A DNA stretch of 64,000 bases from an uncultured Ruminococcus sp. (GCA_947627625.1 CANQWR010000008.1:1-64000), one strand, 5' to 3'; positions 34,201 through 43,586 are shown, counted from the stretch's first letter. Translations and numbers: made by a program. The notes: generated by a model not told the origin, from the letters alone.

Positions 34201-34366
34201 TTTCGCAAGTATGCCACGGAAGACCTGTGCCGTCCTCGAAGTCTGTCTGACCGAGCTGCTGACCTGCGTTTGCACTCATCGGAGCTATAACAGCTGTGAG
34301 AGAAGTTGCAAGCATTGCAGCGGACATGAGACTTCCGGCAATTGCCTTGGAAAATTTCTTGTGCAT
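31229..34366 (-). CDS. GH9 cellulase with N-terminal CBM4-like module, Ig domain and dockerin
   Basis: 1045 aa. A signal peptide (1 to ~34), a CBM4/16-like beta-sandwich (~38-205), an Ig-like domain typical of this GH9 theme (~225-350), the GH9 (alpha/alpha)6 barrel (~355-920), a Thr/Gly linker (~925-964) and a type-A dockerin (965-1045). Catalytic motifs: WYDAGDHGKY (the DAGDH pair of Asp), PHHRLW, and NAEAW---NE--INW with the proton-donor Glu near 895. It should be an endo- or processive glucanase of the cellulosome. I chose the ATG at 34366 because GGGAGGGT precedes it; the frame opens 63 nt earlier. Confidence 0.95.
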   Translation of the reverse strand: MHKKFSKAIAGSLMSAAMLATSLTAVIAPMSANAGQQLGQTDFEDGTGLPWHTCETAPAKQHFDIEDGKYIVTIDNKDGGAGRWDLQLRHRNLKIVAGHTYKISGEVTASAAGYVYAKVGNYAGTIEVWNRIAGQDYQPAQIGAGETLKFEDTFTANQTLDSAEWAFHYANNNGQYGNNDTGMPNGSTLTFDNLSLIDTTSDENDADPTNEYGVVRPQTNVRLNQVGYYQNLNKKASYVTDADTPLDFDVVDSTTNEVVYSGKTTVFGADPDSGTPQNTDVTINGVDGSVIATRTRYKDSGANVHICDFSELTTAGTYKIVVHDKVGVSGTQSGIVEGAYDTKIDGDKVMWTNWKTGVDYVMNESHEFRIDNSIYDGVLRDSFNYYYQNRSGIPIEEAYITSGDKATLAHSEYGHNPDKAYVQPKWQDQYQPDASDVDKKYSVTATYGWYDAGDHGKYVVNGGVSVWTLQNIYEMTKKLGTDAKWTDGSVVIPEGNDKIPDALQEAKVELDWFFDMIVKSDDPYYGKDAGMVYHKLHDYKWTGLAIHAWDYEGFEEIIKNDARIIKPPTYAATLNMVACAAQASRLWQEFDPDYAKKCLEYAEQGYQAVLNSGDGWKVKEGNWETDPYFAPLDQAKGGGPYGDTYVEDDMYWAACELFITTGDTKYQEMMDSYKNQNDVSGTDKAYSLTQYLGGGENKGSVSSFNWGCTSGLGTLSLYLNQDKLSADKAQLINDSIAAAGDNYLKEEAEHGMGIPYHGTTFTDATNIDPNEIVDGYEWGSNSFVINNAIVMAYAYDATGDKKYIDGASEALDYIYGRNGNDFSYVSGYGDRTLTYPHHRLWAHGVDPAFPMAPAGVLSGGPGSGMQDPYIGGLGFKRGTLAPQKCYVDNAEAWSVNEITINWNAPLVWMTSFMDDVAPNVGEGGGSQTTTGGQATTGGSEDTTDGSQDTTGGSEGTTGGEVSADSTWGDFNLDGDATIADSVAILQYLANTDEYTPSDFAKATANADIIDKGNGITTDDAFALQKYDAGLIEKGSYLTVDELNAK

Positions 34367-34536
34367 TTTTATACCCTCCCAAAAGATATAAGATATTTTA
34401 TAATGCAGTACCAGTGCAGAATACCGCAATTATATTTTTGAACGTACCGATAAGTCTAACTCCGTAAATTTTGTGGATATATGAAATATATGAAGTGTCT
34501 CACGGAGTCTGCACCAACCTTACACTTACCAATCAT

Positions 34537-34565
34537 ATTATATTATATCTGAACAAAAAAGTAAA
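34537..34565 (-). promoter_or_regulatory. Sigma-A promoter of the large GH9 gene
   Basis: Minus-strand TTTACT-17-TATAAT (a second overlapping TATAAT follows 5 nt upstream). The leader is about 165 nt. The 420-nt gap 34367-34788 holds this promoter and the next gene's terminator; the rest is AT-rich without visible signals. Confidence 0.6.
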
Positions 34566-34733
34566 TAGCTTTTCGGAATTTTGTAAGTTTTTCTAATATT
34601 ATGCAATTCATTTTATGCACTTTGCACAAAGAAAAACGTTAAAAAAAGATACTTCAAAAACGAATGTAAATTTTTTGTGAATTGAATTTAATATATAATT
34701 TAATATAAATAATATCGGAACTACCGTCGTCCG

Positions 34734-34766
34734 ACAAAAAAGGGGGAACGCCGAGACGTTCCCCCC
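34734..34766 (-). terminator. Intrinsic terminator of the GH9-CBM3 gene
   Basis: GGGGGAACG/CGTTCCCCC stem with a 6-nt loop; minus-strand T-run follows. Confidence 0.88.
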
Positions 34767-34788
34767 CTTAATTTATTTAATTTATTTT

Positions 34789-37170
34789 TCAGCCCATAAG
34801 TGAGACATCATAAGGGAGAGTTGATATTGCCTTTGCATCGTAGTACTGAATAGCGAGAGCATCGTCCGTGCTGACACCCTTTTTCGTGTCCACATCGGCA
34901 TTTATAAAAGCCTGTCCCGTGAGTGCGTATTCGTCACCGTTTGCGAGATACTGGAGGACTGCGACACAATCGGCGATAGTTGTCTTGCCGTCAAGATTAG
35001 CGTCACCGTAGAGGGGCTGACCGGGTTCTACAGTCTGGTCGGGAGGAGCAAGTTCACCGTCTTCCGAACTTCCCGAACCCGTGGTTGTCTCACCGCCTGT
35101 TGTCTGTTCTGTTGACGGCTGTGTAGTATCGGGTTTTGTGGCAGGCTGTGTGAGGTCGGCAGTCGTGCCGTCGGGTTCCGTACCCCATATCAGCGTATCG
35201 CCGTCATACATTGTTATATAGGGGGTGTCAATCATAGCGTCCTCACCGCCCTGAGCGAGGTCTTTGAAAGAGTAGTCATTTGTAGCGTCCCAGACGATTT
35301 TGTTGCCGTCAGCGTCTTTGAGAGCGTCGTTTATGCTTATTCTGAACTGGCACTCCGAACGCCATTCGGACTGTCCTGTAGGCATTACGACACTGCCGTC
35401 ATTGAAAGAAATTTCAACATAGTAGACATTTCCGTCATACTGAACCGGCTGGCTTATTTCGAGTTTGCCCTCATCGCCCGAATGCTGATCATAGCCTATT
35501 TTGACTTCTACATCGTTTATAGATGCACCTTTTTCCACTATTTCAGAAATATCAAAATAATAGCGGTATTTCAGGTCTTTTATGGTCCTTGTAGGCCATG
35601 CGGAGTGGTTCATTGCATAGGCTTTTATTTCGGTGTAACTCTCATTGCTCTGATTTATAGAAGCACGCATGAAAAATTCTGCCCACTTCGGAGTTTCAAC
35701 AGGCGGGAAGTCTTTAAGAGGTTCTCCGCCGTAGTCGTCGATCATAGCACAGAGTGCAGCAGTATAGCCTGCGTTATAGTCTATGGCGACTTCCGTGTTC
35801 TGGTAAGAACCTACTTCATCCGTGAAAGTGCCGTCCTGATTCGGACCGCCCTCCAATGCACCATACAGGGTGTGAGCGTACTCTGTCTGCCACTTTGTAT
35901 TTTCGTCAGCCTCTTTGCCGAGGTCTGTCCACATATCCGTTGCGACACCCGAGGCGGTTCTGTGGTGTACGCTCTTTGCGTTCTTTTCGCCCATTCCTAT
36001 TACATAGGACATTCCCAGATCGTTGTCACCGAAAGCGTAGTCCATCTGTGACTTTGCCCAGTCGTTATATTTTTTACTCAAAGACGTATCGTCTGCAAAA
36101 ATTTTGTCAGCGGAGAGCATAGCAAGCCAAGCGGTGTTCTCAGCGTGACGGAGTGAACCCCACTGCATGAGCCAAGAGAGACCGTCGGGAGTTTTCTGCA
36201 ATTCGTCAACCCAGTAGTCAAGATGTTTCTTGATCTGAGTTTTCCACTCCTCCTTGCCCGTGTTCATGTAGTAGAGGAGTGCCGCACCCTGGTGTACATC
36301 GTCCCAGCAGAATCCCCATGTGTATTTTCTCTCATCCGACTGCTGCATTTTCTCAAACTGCGAAATGTAGTCGCTCTCACAAAGGTCAAGATATTTCTGT
36401 TCACCCGTTGCCATGTACATGAAGTTTGCGGCATAGAACAGGTCATCATAGAAACTTGAACACTTGTAATAATTTCCTCCGCCCTGAACGCCCTGGTCTT
36501 CATTACTTCTCGTTTTGTCGGAGAGTTCAAAGAGACTCTTTGCGTGTTCAAGATAGGTCTCCGCAAGGTCGGGTTTGTAGTCCTTGAAAACTATATATCC
36601 CGCCGCAAGTGCAGCAGCCATCTGTGCGGTCGTTGAGGTACAGGTTATTTCGTCATGCGGACGGGGATCTGAACCGCCTTTCAGCACGAATTTTTTCATG
36701 TAGACTTCCGCACTTCCCCACCAGACGTGGTCAAAAGCGTCGTCAGCGATAGCACCGACTACCTTGTCACCGAGGTCACAGCCCACAACGTAATCAAGTC
36801 CCCATTGCAGATTATTCATGTAGAGTTCATAGAGACCTGCATCTTTTACAGCGTCCTCATACTCCATAATGCCCCAAGCAAGGACTCCCGAAGTGTAAGC
36901 GTTTGTGAGAGCGAATTTTATGTGGTCTCCCGCATCGAACCAGCCACCGGGTACGAAATCGTTCTCCATCGAATCGCCCCTCCACGACACTTCATTCCAG
37001 TCGGGGAGTTCTCCCGCCTGCTGCACCTCATAGAAGAACATGGACTTCTGCAAAGCTTCCGCATAGTTTACGTCCACGGCAGCATCGGCTTTTTGTGTCG
37101 GGACAGCCGTGAACATTCCCGCTGTCAGTGCGAGTGCGGAGACAGCGGAAGTTATCTTTTTGAAATTCAT
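34789..37170 (-). CDS. GH9 endoglucanase with CBM3c-like module and dockerin
   Basis: 793 aa. Signal peptide (1 to ~30), GH9 barrel starting directly at the mature end (~33-480), a CBM3c-type module (~490-640, EFFMRASINQ... YRYYFDISE... SGDEGKLEISQPV), a Thr/Gln/Pro linker and a type-A dockerin (~720-793). GWFDAGDH holds Asp79 and Asp82; HHRTASG and a late E-x-AIDYNAGY give the other catalytic residues. GH9-CBM3c pairs are usually processive endoglucanases in which the CBM3c feeds the chain to the cleft. The ribosome site AAAAAGGAG precedes the ATG. Confidence 0.95.
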   Translation of the reverse strand: MNFKKITSAVSALALTAGMFTAVPTQKADAAVDVNYAEALQKSMFFYEVQQAGELPDWNEVSWRGDSMENDFVPGGWFDAGDHIKFALTNAYTSGVLAWGIMEYEDAVKDAGLYELYMNNLQWGLDYVVGCDLGDKVVGAIADDAFDHVWWGSAEVYMKKFVLKGGSDPRPHDEITCTSTTAQMAAALAAGYIVFKDYKPDLAETYLEHAKSLFELSDKTRSNEDQGVQGGGNYYKCSSFYDDLFYAANFMYMATGEQKYLDLCESDYISQFEKMQQSDERKYTWGFCWDDVHQGAALLYYMNTGKEEWKTQIKKHLDYWVDELQKTPDGLSWLMQWGSLRHAENTAWLAMLSADKIFADDTSLSKKYNDWAKSQMDYAFGDNDLGMSYVIGMGEKNAKSVHHRTASGVATDMWTDLGKEADENTKWQTEYAHTLYGALEGGPNQDGTFTDEVGSYQNTEVAIDYNAGYTAALCAMIDDYGGEPLKDFPPVETPKWAEFFMRASINQSNESYTEIKAYAMNHSAWPTRTIKDLKYRYYFDISEIVEKGASINDVEVKIGYDQHSGDEGKLEISQPVQYDGNVYYVEISFNDGSVVMPTGQSEWRSECQFRISINDALKDADGNKIVWDATNDYSFKDLAQGGEDAMIDTPYITMYDGDTLIWGTEPDGTTADLTQPATKPDTTQPSTEQTTGGETTTGSGSSEDGELAPPDQTVEPGQPLYGDANLDGKTTIADCVAVLQYLANGDEYALTGQAFINADVDTKKGVSTDDALAIQYYDAKAISTLPYDVSLMG

Positions 37171-37217
37171 TTCAGGTCACTCCTTTTTATTTGATTAAAT
37201 TAAAATATTCTGACATC

Positions 37218-37322
37218 TCACTTATTTTTCCCGCCGAAAAACAGGTCAAAAACAAAACCATAAAACAAGTACAGCACATAGGCGAGCAGAGCGATTTTCA
37301 GTATCCCCCCCAAAATGACCAT
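37218..37322 (-). CDS. 34-aa membrane micropeptide ahead of the GH9-CBM3 gene
   Basis: ATG at 37322 behind AAAGGGGGAG, TGA ending at 37218. The product starts MVILGGILKIALLAYVLYLF and ends with a Phe-rich stretch and FFGGKNK: one membrane helix with a positive tail. It lies between a good promoter and the GH9 start, so it is probably translated from the same mRNA. Unknown family; short length keeps confidence moderate. Confidence 0.5.
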   Translation of the reverse strand: MVILGGILKIALLAYVLYLFYGFVFDLFFGGKNK

Positions 37323-37360
37323 GCAAGACTCCCCCTTTCCAAAAATCCCTTACCATATTT

Positions 37361-37389
37361 ATGATAACACAAAAGCTCCGAAAAGTCAA
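37361..37389 (-). promoter_or_regulatory. Sigma-A promoter of the micropeptide/GH9-CBM3 unit
   Basis: Minus-strand TTGACT-17-TATCAT with TGTGT before the -10; about 30 nt ahead of the micropeptide start and 185 nt ahead of the GH9 start. Confidence 0.72.
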
Positions 37390-37424
37390 GGGTTTGTTAA
37401 ATTATGTGTGTGGGGGAATTTTTT

Positions 37425-37560
37425 TAGGGTGAACGATAAGGGGCAGGGGGCGTTGCCCCCTGAACCCCCATTGGGGGCTCTGCCCCCAAACCCCCGTCGG
37501 GGGGAAGAGAATCCCCCCGACCCCCCCATGATAGTCTCCTGTTTCAATTTTGGAAGTCCT
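37425..37560 (-). repeat. GC-rich intergenic element, copy 9 (complete)
   Basis: Minus-oriented. Minus-strand left end AGGAGACTATCATGG; right end GCCCCTTATCGTTC. It lies between the VanZ gene end and the GH9-CBM3 promoter. Confidence 0.9.
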
Positions 37561-37590
37561 GGGGAGTAATCTCCCAAAAGCAACACTAAA

Positions 37591-37989
37591 TCAATCGCTT
37601 TTTTCAAACAGAAATCTGTACAGCATAAAGCCGATGAGACCGCCGAAAGTGTTGTTGAACAGGTCGTCAAACTCCATGAGACCCCTCCCCGTTGTGTACT
37701 GTGCGACTTCAATAAACAGCGAAAACAGAAAAGAAACCGAAACCGTGAGAAGCCCCGATTTGCACCTGTCGGAGACTATCGGGAGCATAAAGCCGAACGG
37801 CATAAGCATTATTATATTGCCGCATATCTGTCCGAGCCAGTAGTAATAATTACGACTCTCAAGCATGGAACGGTACTCCCAGAAAGGCGTGAGGAGAAAT
37901 CTGCTCACACCCTCACTTCTGTTCAGGAGCGTCACATACAGAACGAGATATATGTAAAACGGCATTACGATGCGAAAGAGTGTTTTCAT
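37591..37989 (-). CDS. VanZ-family membrane protein
   Basis: 132 aa, about four membrane helices. VanZ pattern: GNIIMLMPFGFMLP (~57-70), a central S-x-x-x-E-x-x-Q, and the DDLFNNTFGGLIG closing motif. VanZ itself lowers teicoplanin binding; most homologues have no assigned role. It overlaps the upstream HD-domain gene by 4 nt (ATGA). Confidence 0.88.
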   Translation of the reverse strand: MKTLFRIVMPFYIYLVLYVTLLNRSEGVSRFLLTPFWEYRSMLESRNYYYWLGQICGNIIMLMPFGFMLPIVSDRCKSGLLTVSVSFLFSLFIEVAQYTTGRGLMEFDDLFNNTFGGLIGFMLYRFLFEKSD

Positions 37990-38489
37990 TTTACGGTGTT
38001 CTTTGTCCCTGTGAGTCTGGGGAGTAAAAATTCAAGTACGGCACAGTATTTGTCAACAAGTGTTATGATGTAGGTTTCGGCATATCTCGGCATATGGTGC
38101 GTGAGGGGCCACATATGATTTTCAATCATGTCACGTTCAAGGTCGGTTATATGTGTCAGGGAACTTGCGTTTCTGAGAGCAAGCTGAGAGTGCATTGCAC
38201 TGTGGGAGGGCTGATTTTTGTCTTTGCCCGAGTTGTACTCTTTTCTGTCGTAGTAGAACAGGTCGTGCATAAGACCTGCTCTTGCGGCGGAACGTGCGTT
38301 CAGGTGGAGCTTACGGCATATCAGATAGCTGTGGTAGGAGACATTCACACAGTGCTGAAAGCGGGTAGTGCAGATGTGGTGAGTGATATTTTTCAGCTTG
38401 CCGAGCTGAGGGCAGAATATTATGTCGTACACACAATCATAATAACGGCTTCCCGTGAGTTCCTTTGATGAGCAGATAGCTTTTAGCAT
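37986..38489 (-). CDS. HD-domain phosphohydrolase
   Basis: About 167 aa. Metal-binding pattern of the HD superfamily: an early His in RFQHCVNVSYHSY, the HD pair in LMHDLFYYD and a later conserved MIENHMWPLTHHMP, typical of the small clostridial HD proteins beside VanZ genes. Likely hydrolyses a phosphate ester or nucleotide, substrate unknown. ATG at 38489 lies 7 nt after AAAGGAAA; an ATG 18 nt earlier has no ribosome site. Confidence 0.82.
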   Translation of the reverse strand: MLKAICSSKELTGSRYYDCVYDIIFCPQLGKLKNITHHICTTRFQHCVNVSYHSYLICRKLHLNARSAARAGLMHDLFYYDRKEYNSGKDKNQPSHSAMHSQLALRNASSLTHITDLERDMIENHMWPLTHHMPRYAETYIITLVDKYCAVLEFLLPRLTGTKNTVK

Positions 38490-38520
38490 GAACAAGTTTC
38501 CTTTCATAGTTATTTATTAT

Positions 38521-38549
38521 ATTATACAACAGTCTTTTAGAAAAATCAA
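38521..38549 (-). promoter_or_regulatory. Sigma-A promoter of the HD-VanZ pair
   Basis: Minus-strand TTGATT-17-TATAAT, 25-30 nt ahead of the HD start. Confidence 0.78.
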
Positions 38550-38572
38550 TGGAAAAATAAAAAAATTGTTTT

Positions 38573-38700
38573 AGAACGATTAGGGGAAGTTGTTCTGAAC
38601 CCTGTCGGGAGTTGCACCCCCGCTATGAGTATGAGGGGCAGGGGGCAACACCCCCTGCCCCTTATCGTTTTAATAAAAGTTCGGGGAAAAAAACCCCTGT
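38573..38700. repeat. GC-rich intergenic element, degenerate copy 10
   Basis: A mixed copy: an inverted right end (GAACGATTAGGGG) at one side, diverged centre with a CCCTGTCGGGAGTTGCACCCCC stretch broken into short hairpins, and a second right end (CCCCTTATCGTTTTA). Looks like two facing remnants. Confidence 0.65.
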
Positions 38701-38731
38701 CTTTAATAGTCCCCCTAAAAAATTTATACAA

Positions 38732-38761
38732 GGAATAGTCGGGAGTATTTTTTCATAGATA
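38732..38761 (+). promoter_or_regulatory. Possible forespore-type promoter of cwlD
   Basis: GGAATA-16-CATAGATA resembles the sigma-F/sigma-G pattern (GNATA, CATAnTA). No sigma-A promoter was seen in front of cwlD. Sequence alone is weak support; the function of the gene makes it plausible. Confidence 0.35.
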
Positions 38762-38783
38762 TATAAAAAAGGGGGAGTTTGTC

Positions 38784-39515
38784 ATGAAAAAAATACCGAG
38801 AAAAATAGCGGGGGGAATCATTCTGTTCACCTGTGCGGTCTTTGCAGTCGGAGCAGTTTCGTACATAGGAAAAAAAGCCGAAAACGGTGCAGTCCCGACA
38901 TCGCTTGCATCATTTGAGAGTGAACCGCCGCTTATAATACTTGATGCGGGTCACGGGGGAATTGACGGCGGTTGTACTTCAGCGGAGGGAGTACCCGAAA
39001 AGGGAATAAATCTCAGCATATTGCTAAGGCTCAGAGACTTGCTTGAAATATCGGGCTACAGGGTGCAGGTCACGAGAGATACGGACAAATCTATACACGA
39101 CGAGGGAGTTGAGGGGATAGCTAACCAGAAGAGTTCCGACATGGACAACAGGCTTGAGATTTTCAACAGCAGTGACGACGCAATATGTGTGTCCATACAT
39201 CAGAACCAGTTCACAGACCCAGTCTATCATGGAGCACAGATGTTCTATTCGGCTACAAACAAGCAGAACGAAAAACTTGCACAGTGCGTACAGAGTAAAT
39301 TTGTGGAACTCCTACAGCCCGACAACACAAGAGAGATAAAGCAGTGCGGAAAGGAATTATTTCTTTGCTACTACAGCGAGAACCCCACAATAATGGCAGA
39401 GTGCGGATTTATGTCAAACCCCGAGGAGGCACAGCTCCTGAACACGGAGGAGTATCAGGAAAAAATAGCCCTGACGATTTTTTCGGGCATAAATGACTTC
39501 ATAAACAGCAAGTGA
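38784..39515 (+). CDS. cwlD: Germination-specific N-acetylmuramoyl-L-alanine amidase CwlD
   Basis: 243 aa. N-terminal membrane helix or signal (residues ~9-28), then an Amidase_3 domain: zinc ligands in LDAGHGGIDGG (His) and the following EKGINL (Glu), SIHQNQF (His) and the catalytic Glu in MAECGFMSN. The SIHQN form points to CwlD rather than vegetative amidases. CwlD with PdaA makes muramic-delta-lactam in spore cortex. GGGGGAG precedes the ATG. Single-gene unit. Confidence 0.87.
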   Translation: MKKIPRKIAGGIILFTCAVFAVGAVSYIGKKAENGAVPTSLASFESEPPLIILDAGHGGIDGGCTSAEGVPEKGINLSILLRLRDLLEISGYRVQVTRDTDKSIHDEGVEGIANQKSSDMDNRLEIFNSSDDAICVSIHQNQFTDPVYHGAQMFYSATNKQNEKLAQCVQSKFVELLQPDNTREIKQCGKELFLCYYSENPTIMAECGFMSNPEEAQLLNTEEYQEKIALTIFSGINDFINSK

Positions 39516-39518
39516 AAA

Positions 39519-39553
39519 AAACAGCGGAGCGTATTTCAGCCCCGCTGTTTTAT
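39519..39553 (+). terminator. Intrinsic terminator after cwlD
   Basis: ACAGCGG/CCGCTGT stem with a 14-nt loop, then TTTTATTTT. It may also work for the convergent GH26 gene. Confidence 0.75.
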
Positions 39554-39602
39554 TTTAATTATTTTTGATTATTTTATTTAATCTTGTTGTAACACTTTTT
39601 TG

Positions 39603-41930
39603 CTAACAGAATTCGAACTCACCCAGTTCATCGTCTATAATATCGTCTATGTCCTCTGTGGGTTCTTCAATGGGTGTCATGGGAAGCTCAACAGAGGAGT
39701 TTTCATTCAGAACGACAGGAAGACTGTCTATCTGACCCGCATCGAGTTTCTGTATAGCGAGAGCATCGTCCGTGTTCACACCGTTTCCGACAGACTCAAC
39801 GTCTGCATTTACAAGAGCCTGTTCGTCAAGAGCGTACTCGTCGGAGTTTGCGAGGAACTGGAGAATTGCAACGCAGTCCGCAATGGTGACATTTCCGTCA
39901 AGGTTTGCGTCACCGAGCGTATCAGAACCGCCATCGCCTGTATCCTCCTCTGAACCTCCTACATGACTTTCCGTTATTTCTACAGGCTGGTCTGCTTTGT
40001 TGAGATTTGACCACCATATCTGTATTTCAGTAGAAGTCACATCGTCGTTTGCACTTTCAAGGGGTACTTTGACAGTAGCAAAACCGTCTTTGTCTATAGT
40101 GGTCTGCCATTCGACATTAACCCAGTCATCGGGGGTAGGACCGTTTGCAAAGCCCACTCCGCCGCCTACAGAAGCACCGGGAGTACCTTTTACGGTGAAA
40201 TACAAGAATTTATCCGACTTGTCGCCCTTTTCAACCTCAACAGGTTCTTTTACTATTTCAAACGTGAAATCTTCCGCAGTTGTTGTAGTTGTGGCAGTCT
40301 CCGAACCCGTGCCGTCGGGGGCTTTTGTGGTAGTCGCTGTAGTTGTCGGGGGCGTGGGCTTGTCTGAACCCGCTATAATATTGGTGTAGAGGTCTTTCGG
40401 GAGTTCGTCAAGGGTAATGCAGTAGTCGCTCTGATACATAGCAATAGTATCTTCCTCCGTGTTGAAACGAGGGTCTGTGAGGAAGTTTATATCGGGGCTT
40501 CCGCCGTCGTACCACGTCATGAAGTACAGCCAGCCCGCTTTTTCGGTCGTGATATTGTCAACCGTTGAGAAACTGTCGTTTTCAGCCATAGAGACCATTT
40601 TCTTGCTGTCGTACTTCTCCATAATGTTGTAGAAAGTACTTGAATAAGGAGCGTCATCGTGTATAACTTTAGGCTGCCAGCCGTTTTCCTCAAGATACTT
40701 TGTACAACTGTATTTGTCATAGCCGATTATATCGACATATTCGTCACCGGGATACCAGTCGGCGGAAGTTGCGAAGTCATAGCTGTTCCACTCCCATATT
40801 AGATTGTGCAGACCGAATTTTTCCGTGAGTGTCTTGTAGGTGTAGATCCAGAGGTCTTTGTAAGCCTTTGAACCCTCTCTGCCCCACCAGAACCAGGAGC
40901 CTGTCTCACCGCCGCCGCCTTCAGCCTCGTGGAGAGGTCTCCAGATAACGGGGATACCCTCGTCCTGAAGTTTTCCGAACTGTTCGGCAAGAGTAGTGAG
41001 AGCCTGCATATAGTACTGATTTTCCTTTGTACCCTCTTCTATAGCCTTAGACGGGGAGAAATCGGTCTTTTCGCTGTATGTAGTCTGTGCGAAATCGATT
41101 CTGCTTCCTATTTCGTAACTGCTCATATCAACGGGCACATTGAGGTGGAATGTGGACTCAGCGATTCCGTTTTTGTTCTTAACCCAGTCTATAACACGTT
41201 CCGTAGAACCGTCGTCACTTCCGAAAGCGGGACAGCAGAAGTTGCCGTAGTCAAAGCCCCTGAGTGCAGGATAGTGACCCGTAAGGTCATTGAGGTACTC
41301 GAACTCATACTCGAAATCGTGCGGACCGTAGTTGTAAATTTCCTGCTGACCCGAAATTATGTGACTTCCGTAGACACTTGCAAGGTAGGACATAAGAGCC
41401 TGAGCCTCTTTAGTGGCATCGGGGTCGCAGGGAGTAGTCTGCGAAGCGGTTATTTCCGCAAGTTCGGCAGTCTCGATAGTGAGATAGTCGAAGTTTGACC
41501 AGCCCCACGATTTTTCGATAACGATGGTGTTTTCACCCTCTTTGAGTTTGACAGTGGGAATGACGACCTTTTCAAAGCCGTCACTTTCGGGAACAGCAAG
41601 TGTTCCTACAGATGTGCCGTTTACGGAGAGGTTCTGCTGTTTTGCACCGCCTATTCCTCCCGTATATATGACGATATTGTACATTCCCTCTGCATCGGCT
41701 TTTACCGTGAGAGTTATTGTACCGCTGTCCGTCATTTTCAGACAGGAACCACCGCTTGCGGAGTCGTTTTTCTCAACAGTAACATCGCCTGTTATCTGAG
41801 CGTCCTCAAACTCATACCTGACACCCGTGTCCTCAGCAATTGCGGGAGTGTTGTTGAAAGGGGCAGTTCCGAGGAGCATAGCTGCTGCAAGAACCGCACA
41901 GTTGGCTTTTTGCCAGAATTTTGAATACAT
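39603..41930 (-). CDS. GH26 mannanase with CBM35, a second binding-like module and dockerin
   Basis: 775 aa. Signal peptide (1 to ~32), CBM35-like module (~37-155), GH26 barrel (~168-515), Thr linker, a ~110-aa module (~560-672) with GGGVGF and IQIWWSN motifs like those in the 732-aa dockerin protein, a type-A dockerin (~685-741) and a 34-residue acidic tail ending FEFC. Catalytic acid/base Glu335 lies in WRPLHE, nucleophile Glu450 in SMAEND. Endo-beta-mannanase is the likely activity. AAGGTGACAAGG precedes the ATG at 41930. Confidence 0.93.
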   Translation of the reverse strand: MYSKFWQKANCAVLAAAMLLGTAPFNNTPAIAEDTGVRYEFEDAQITGDVTVEKNDSASGGSCLKMTDSGTITLTVKADAEGMYNIVIYTGGIGGAKQQNLSVNGTSVGTLAVPESDGFEKVVIPTVKLKEGENTIVIEKSWGWSNFDYLTIETAELAEITASQTTPCDPDATKEAQALMSYLASVYGSHIISGQQEIYNYGPHDFEYEFEYLNDLTGHYPALRGFDYGNFCCPAFGSDDGSTERVIDWVKNKNGIAESTFHLNVPVDMSSYEIGSRIDFAQTTYSEKTDFSPSKAIEEGTKENQYYMQALTTLAEQFGKLQDEGIPVIWRPLHEAEGGGGETGSWFWWGREGSKAYKDLWIYTYKTLTEKFGLHNLIWEWNSYDFATSADWYPGDEYVDIIGYDKYSCTKYLEENGWQPKVIHDDAPYSSTFYNIMEKYDSKKMVSMAENDSFSTVDNITTEKAGWLYFMTWYDGGSPDINFLTDPRFNTEEDTIAMYQSDYCITLDELPKDLYTNIIAGSDKPTPPTTTATTTKAPDGTGSETATTTTTAEDFTFEIVKEPVEVEKGDKSDKFLYFTVKGTPGASVGGGVGFANGPTPDDWVNVEWQTTIDKDGFATVKVPLESANDDVTSTEIQIWWSNLNKADQPVEITESHVGGSEEDTGDGGSDTLGDANLDGNVTIADCVAILQFLANSDEYALDEQALVNADVESVGNGVNTDDALAIQKLDAGQIDSLPVVLNENSSVELPMTPIEEPTEDIDDIIDDELGEFEFC

Positions 41931-41965
41931 ACCTTGTCACCTTCCTGATGAATATTGTTATAACC

Positions 41966-41994
41966 ATTATAGCACAGCCGACAGAGAAAATCAA
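41966..41994 (-). promoter_or_regulatory. Sigma-A promoter of the GH26 gene
   Basis: Minus-strand TTGATT-17-TATAAT, about 30 nt ahead of the start. Confidence 0.75.
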
Positions 41995-42082
41995 CACTTT
42001 TCACACATTTTTCATATATATTACATAAATGTGATACCGAAATTTTGTCTGTGTGAGAGAGCAAAAAAATCTCCATATCCCC

Positions 42083-43437
<1,355 letters not shown>

Positions 43438-43470
43438 TTTTTTGATGATTCGGAAAGATTTCCCGAAAAA

Positions 43471-43519
43471 GGACTTTCGGGGGCTTTTGGGGAGAGATAC
43501 TCCCGCCCCCGGAAGTTCC
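43471..43519. terminator. Long nested hairpin after purA, without a T-run
   Basis: GGACTTTCGGGGGC pairs with GCCCCCGGAAGTTCC, and GGGAG/CTCCC pair again inside the loop. It is not followed by Ts on either strand, so it may act in mRNA 3'-end protection or factor-assisted termination. Confidence 0.6.
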
Positions 43520-43586
43520 GGAAATAAATTAAATAAACTAAAATAAATTAAATAAAAAATAAACTATAATATTGAGGTGAACAGTG

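Noticed and set aside
34430-34733. Possible small RNA between the two GH9 genes
   Set aside because: AT-rich with no terminator or conserved hairpin beyond those assigned.
35482-36051. A 189-codon frame antisense to the GH9-CBM3 gene
   Set aside because: It mirrors codon bias of the true gene on the other strand and has no ribosome site or recognisable domain; similar shadows lie opposite the other GH genes.
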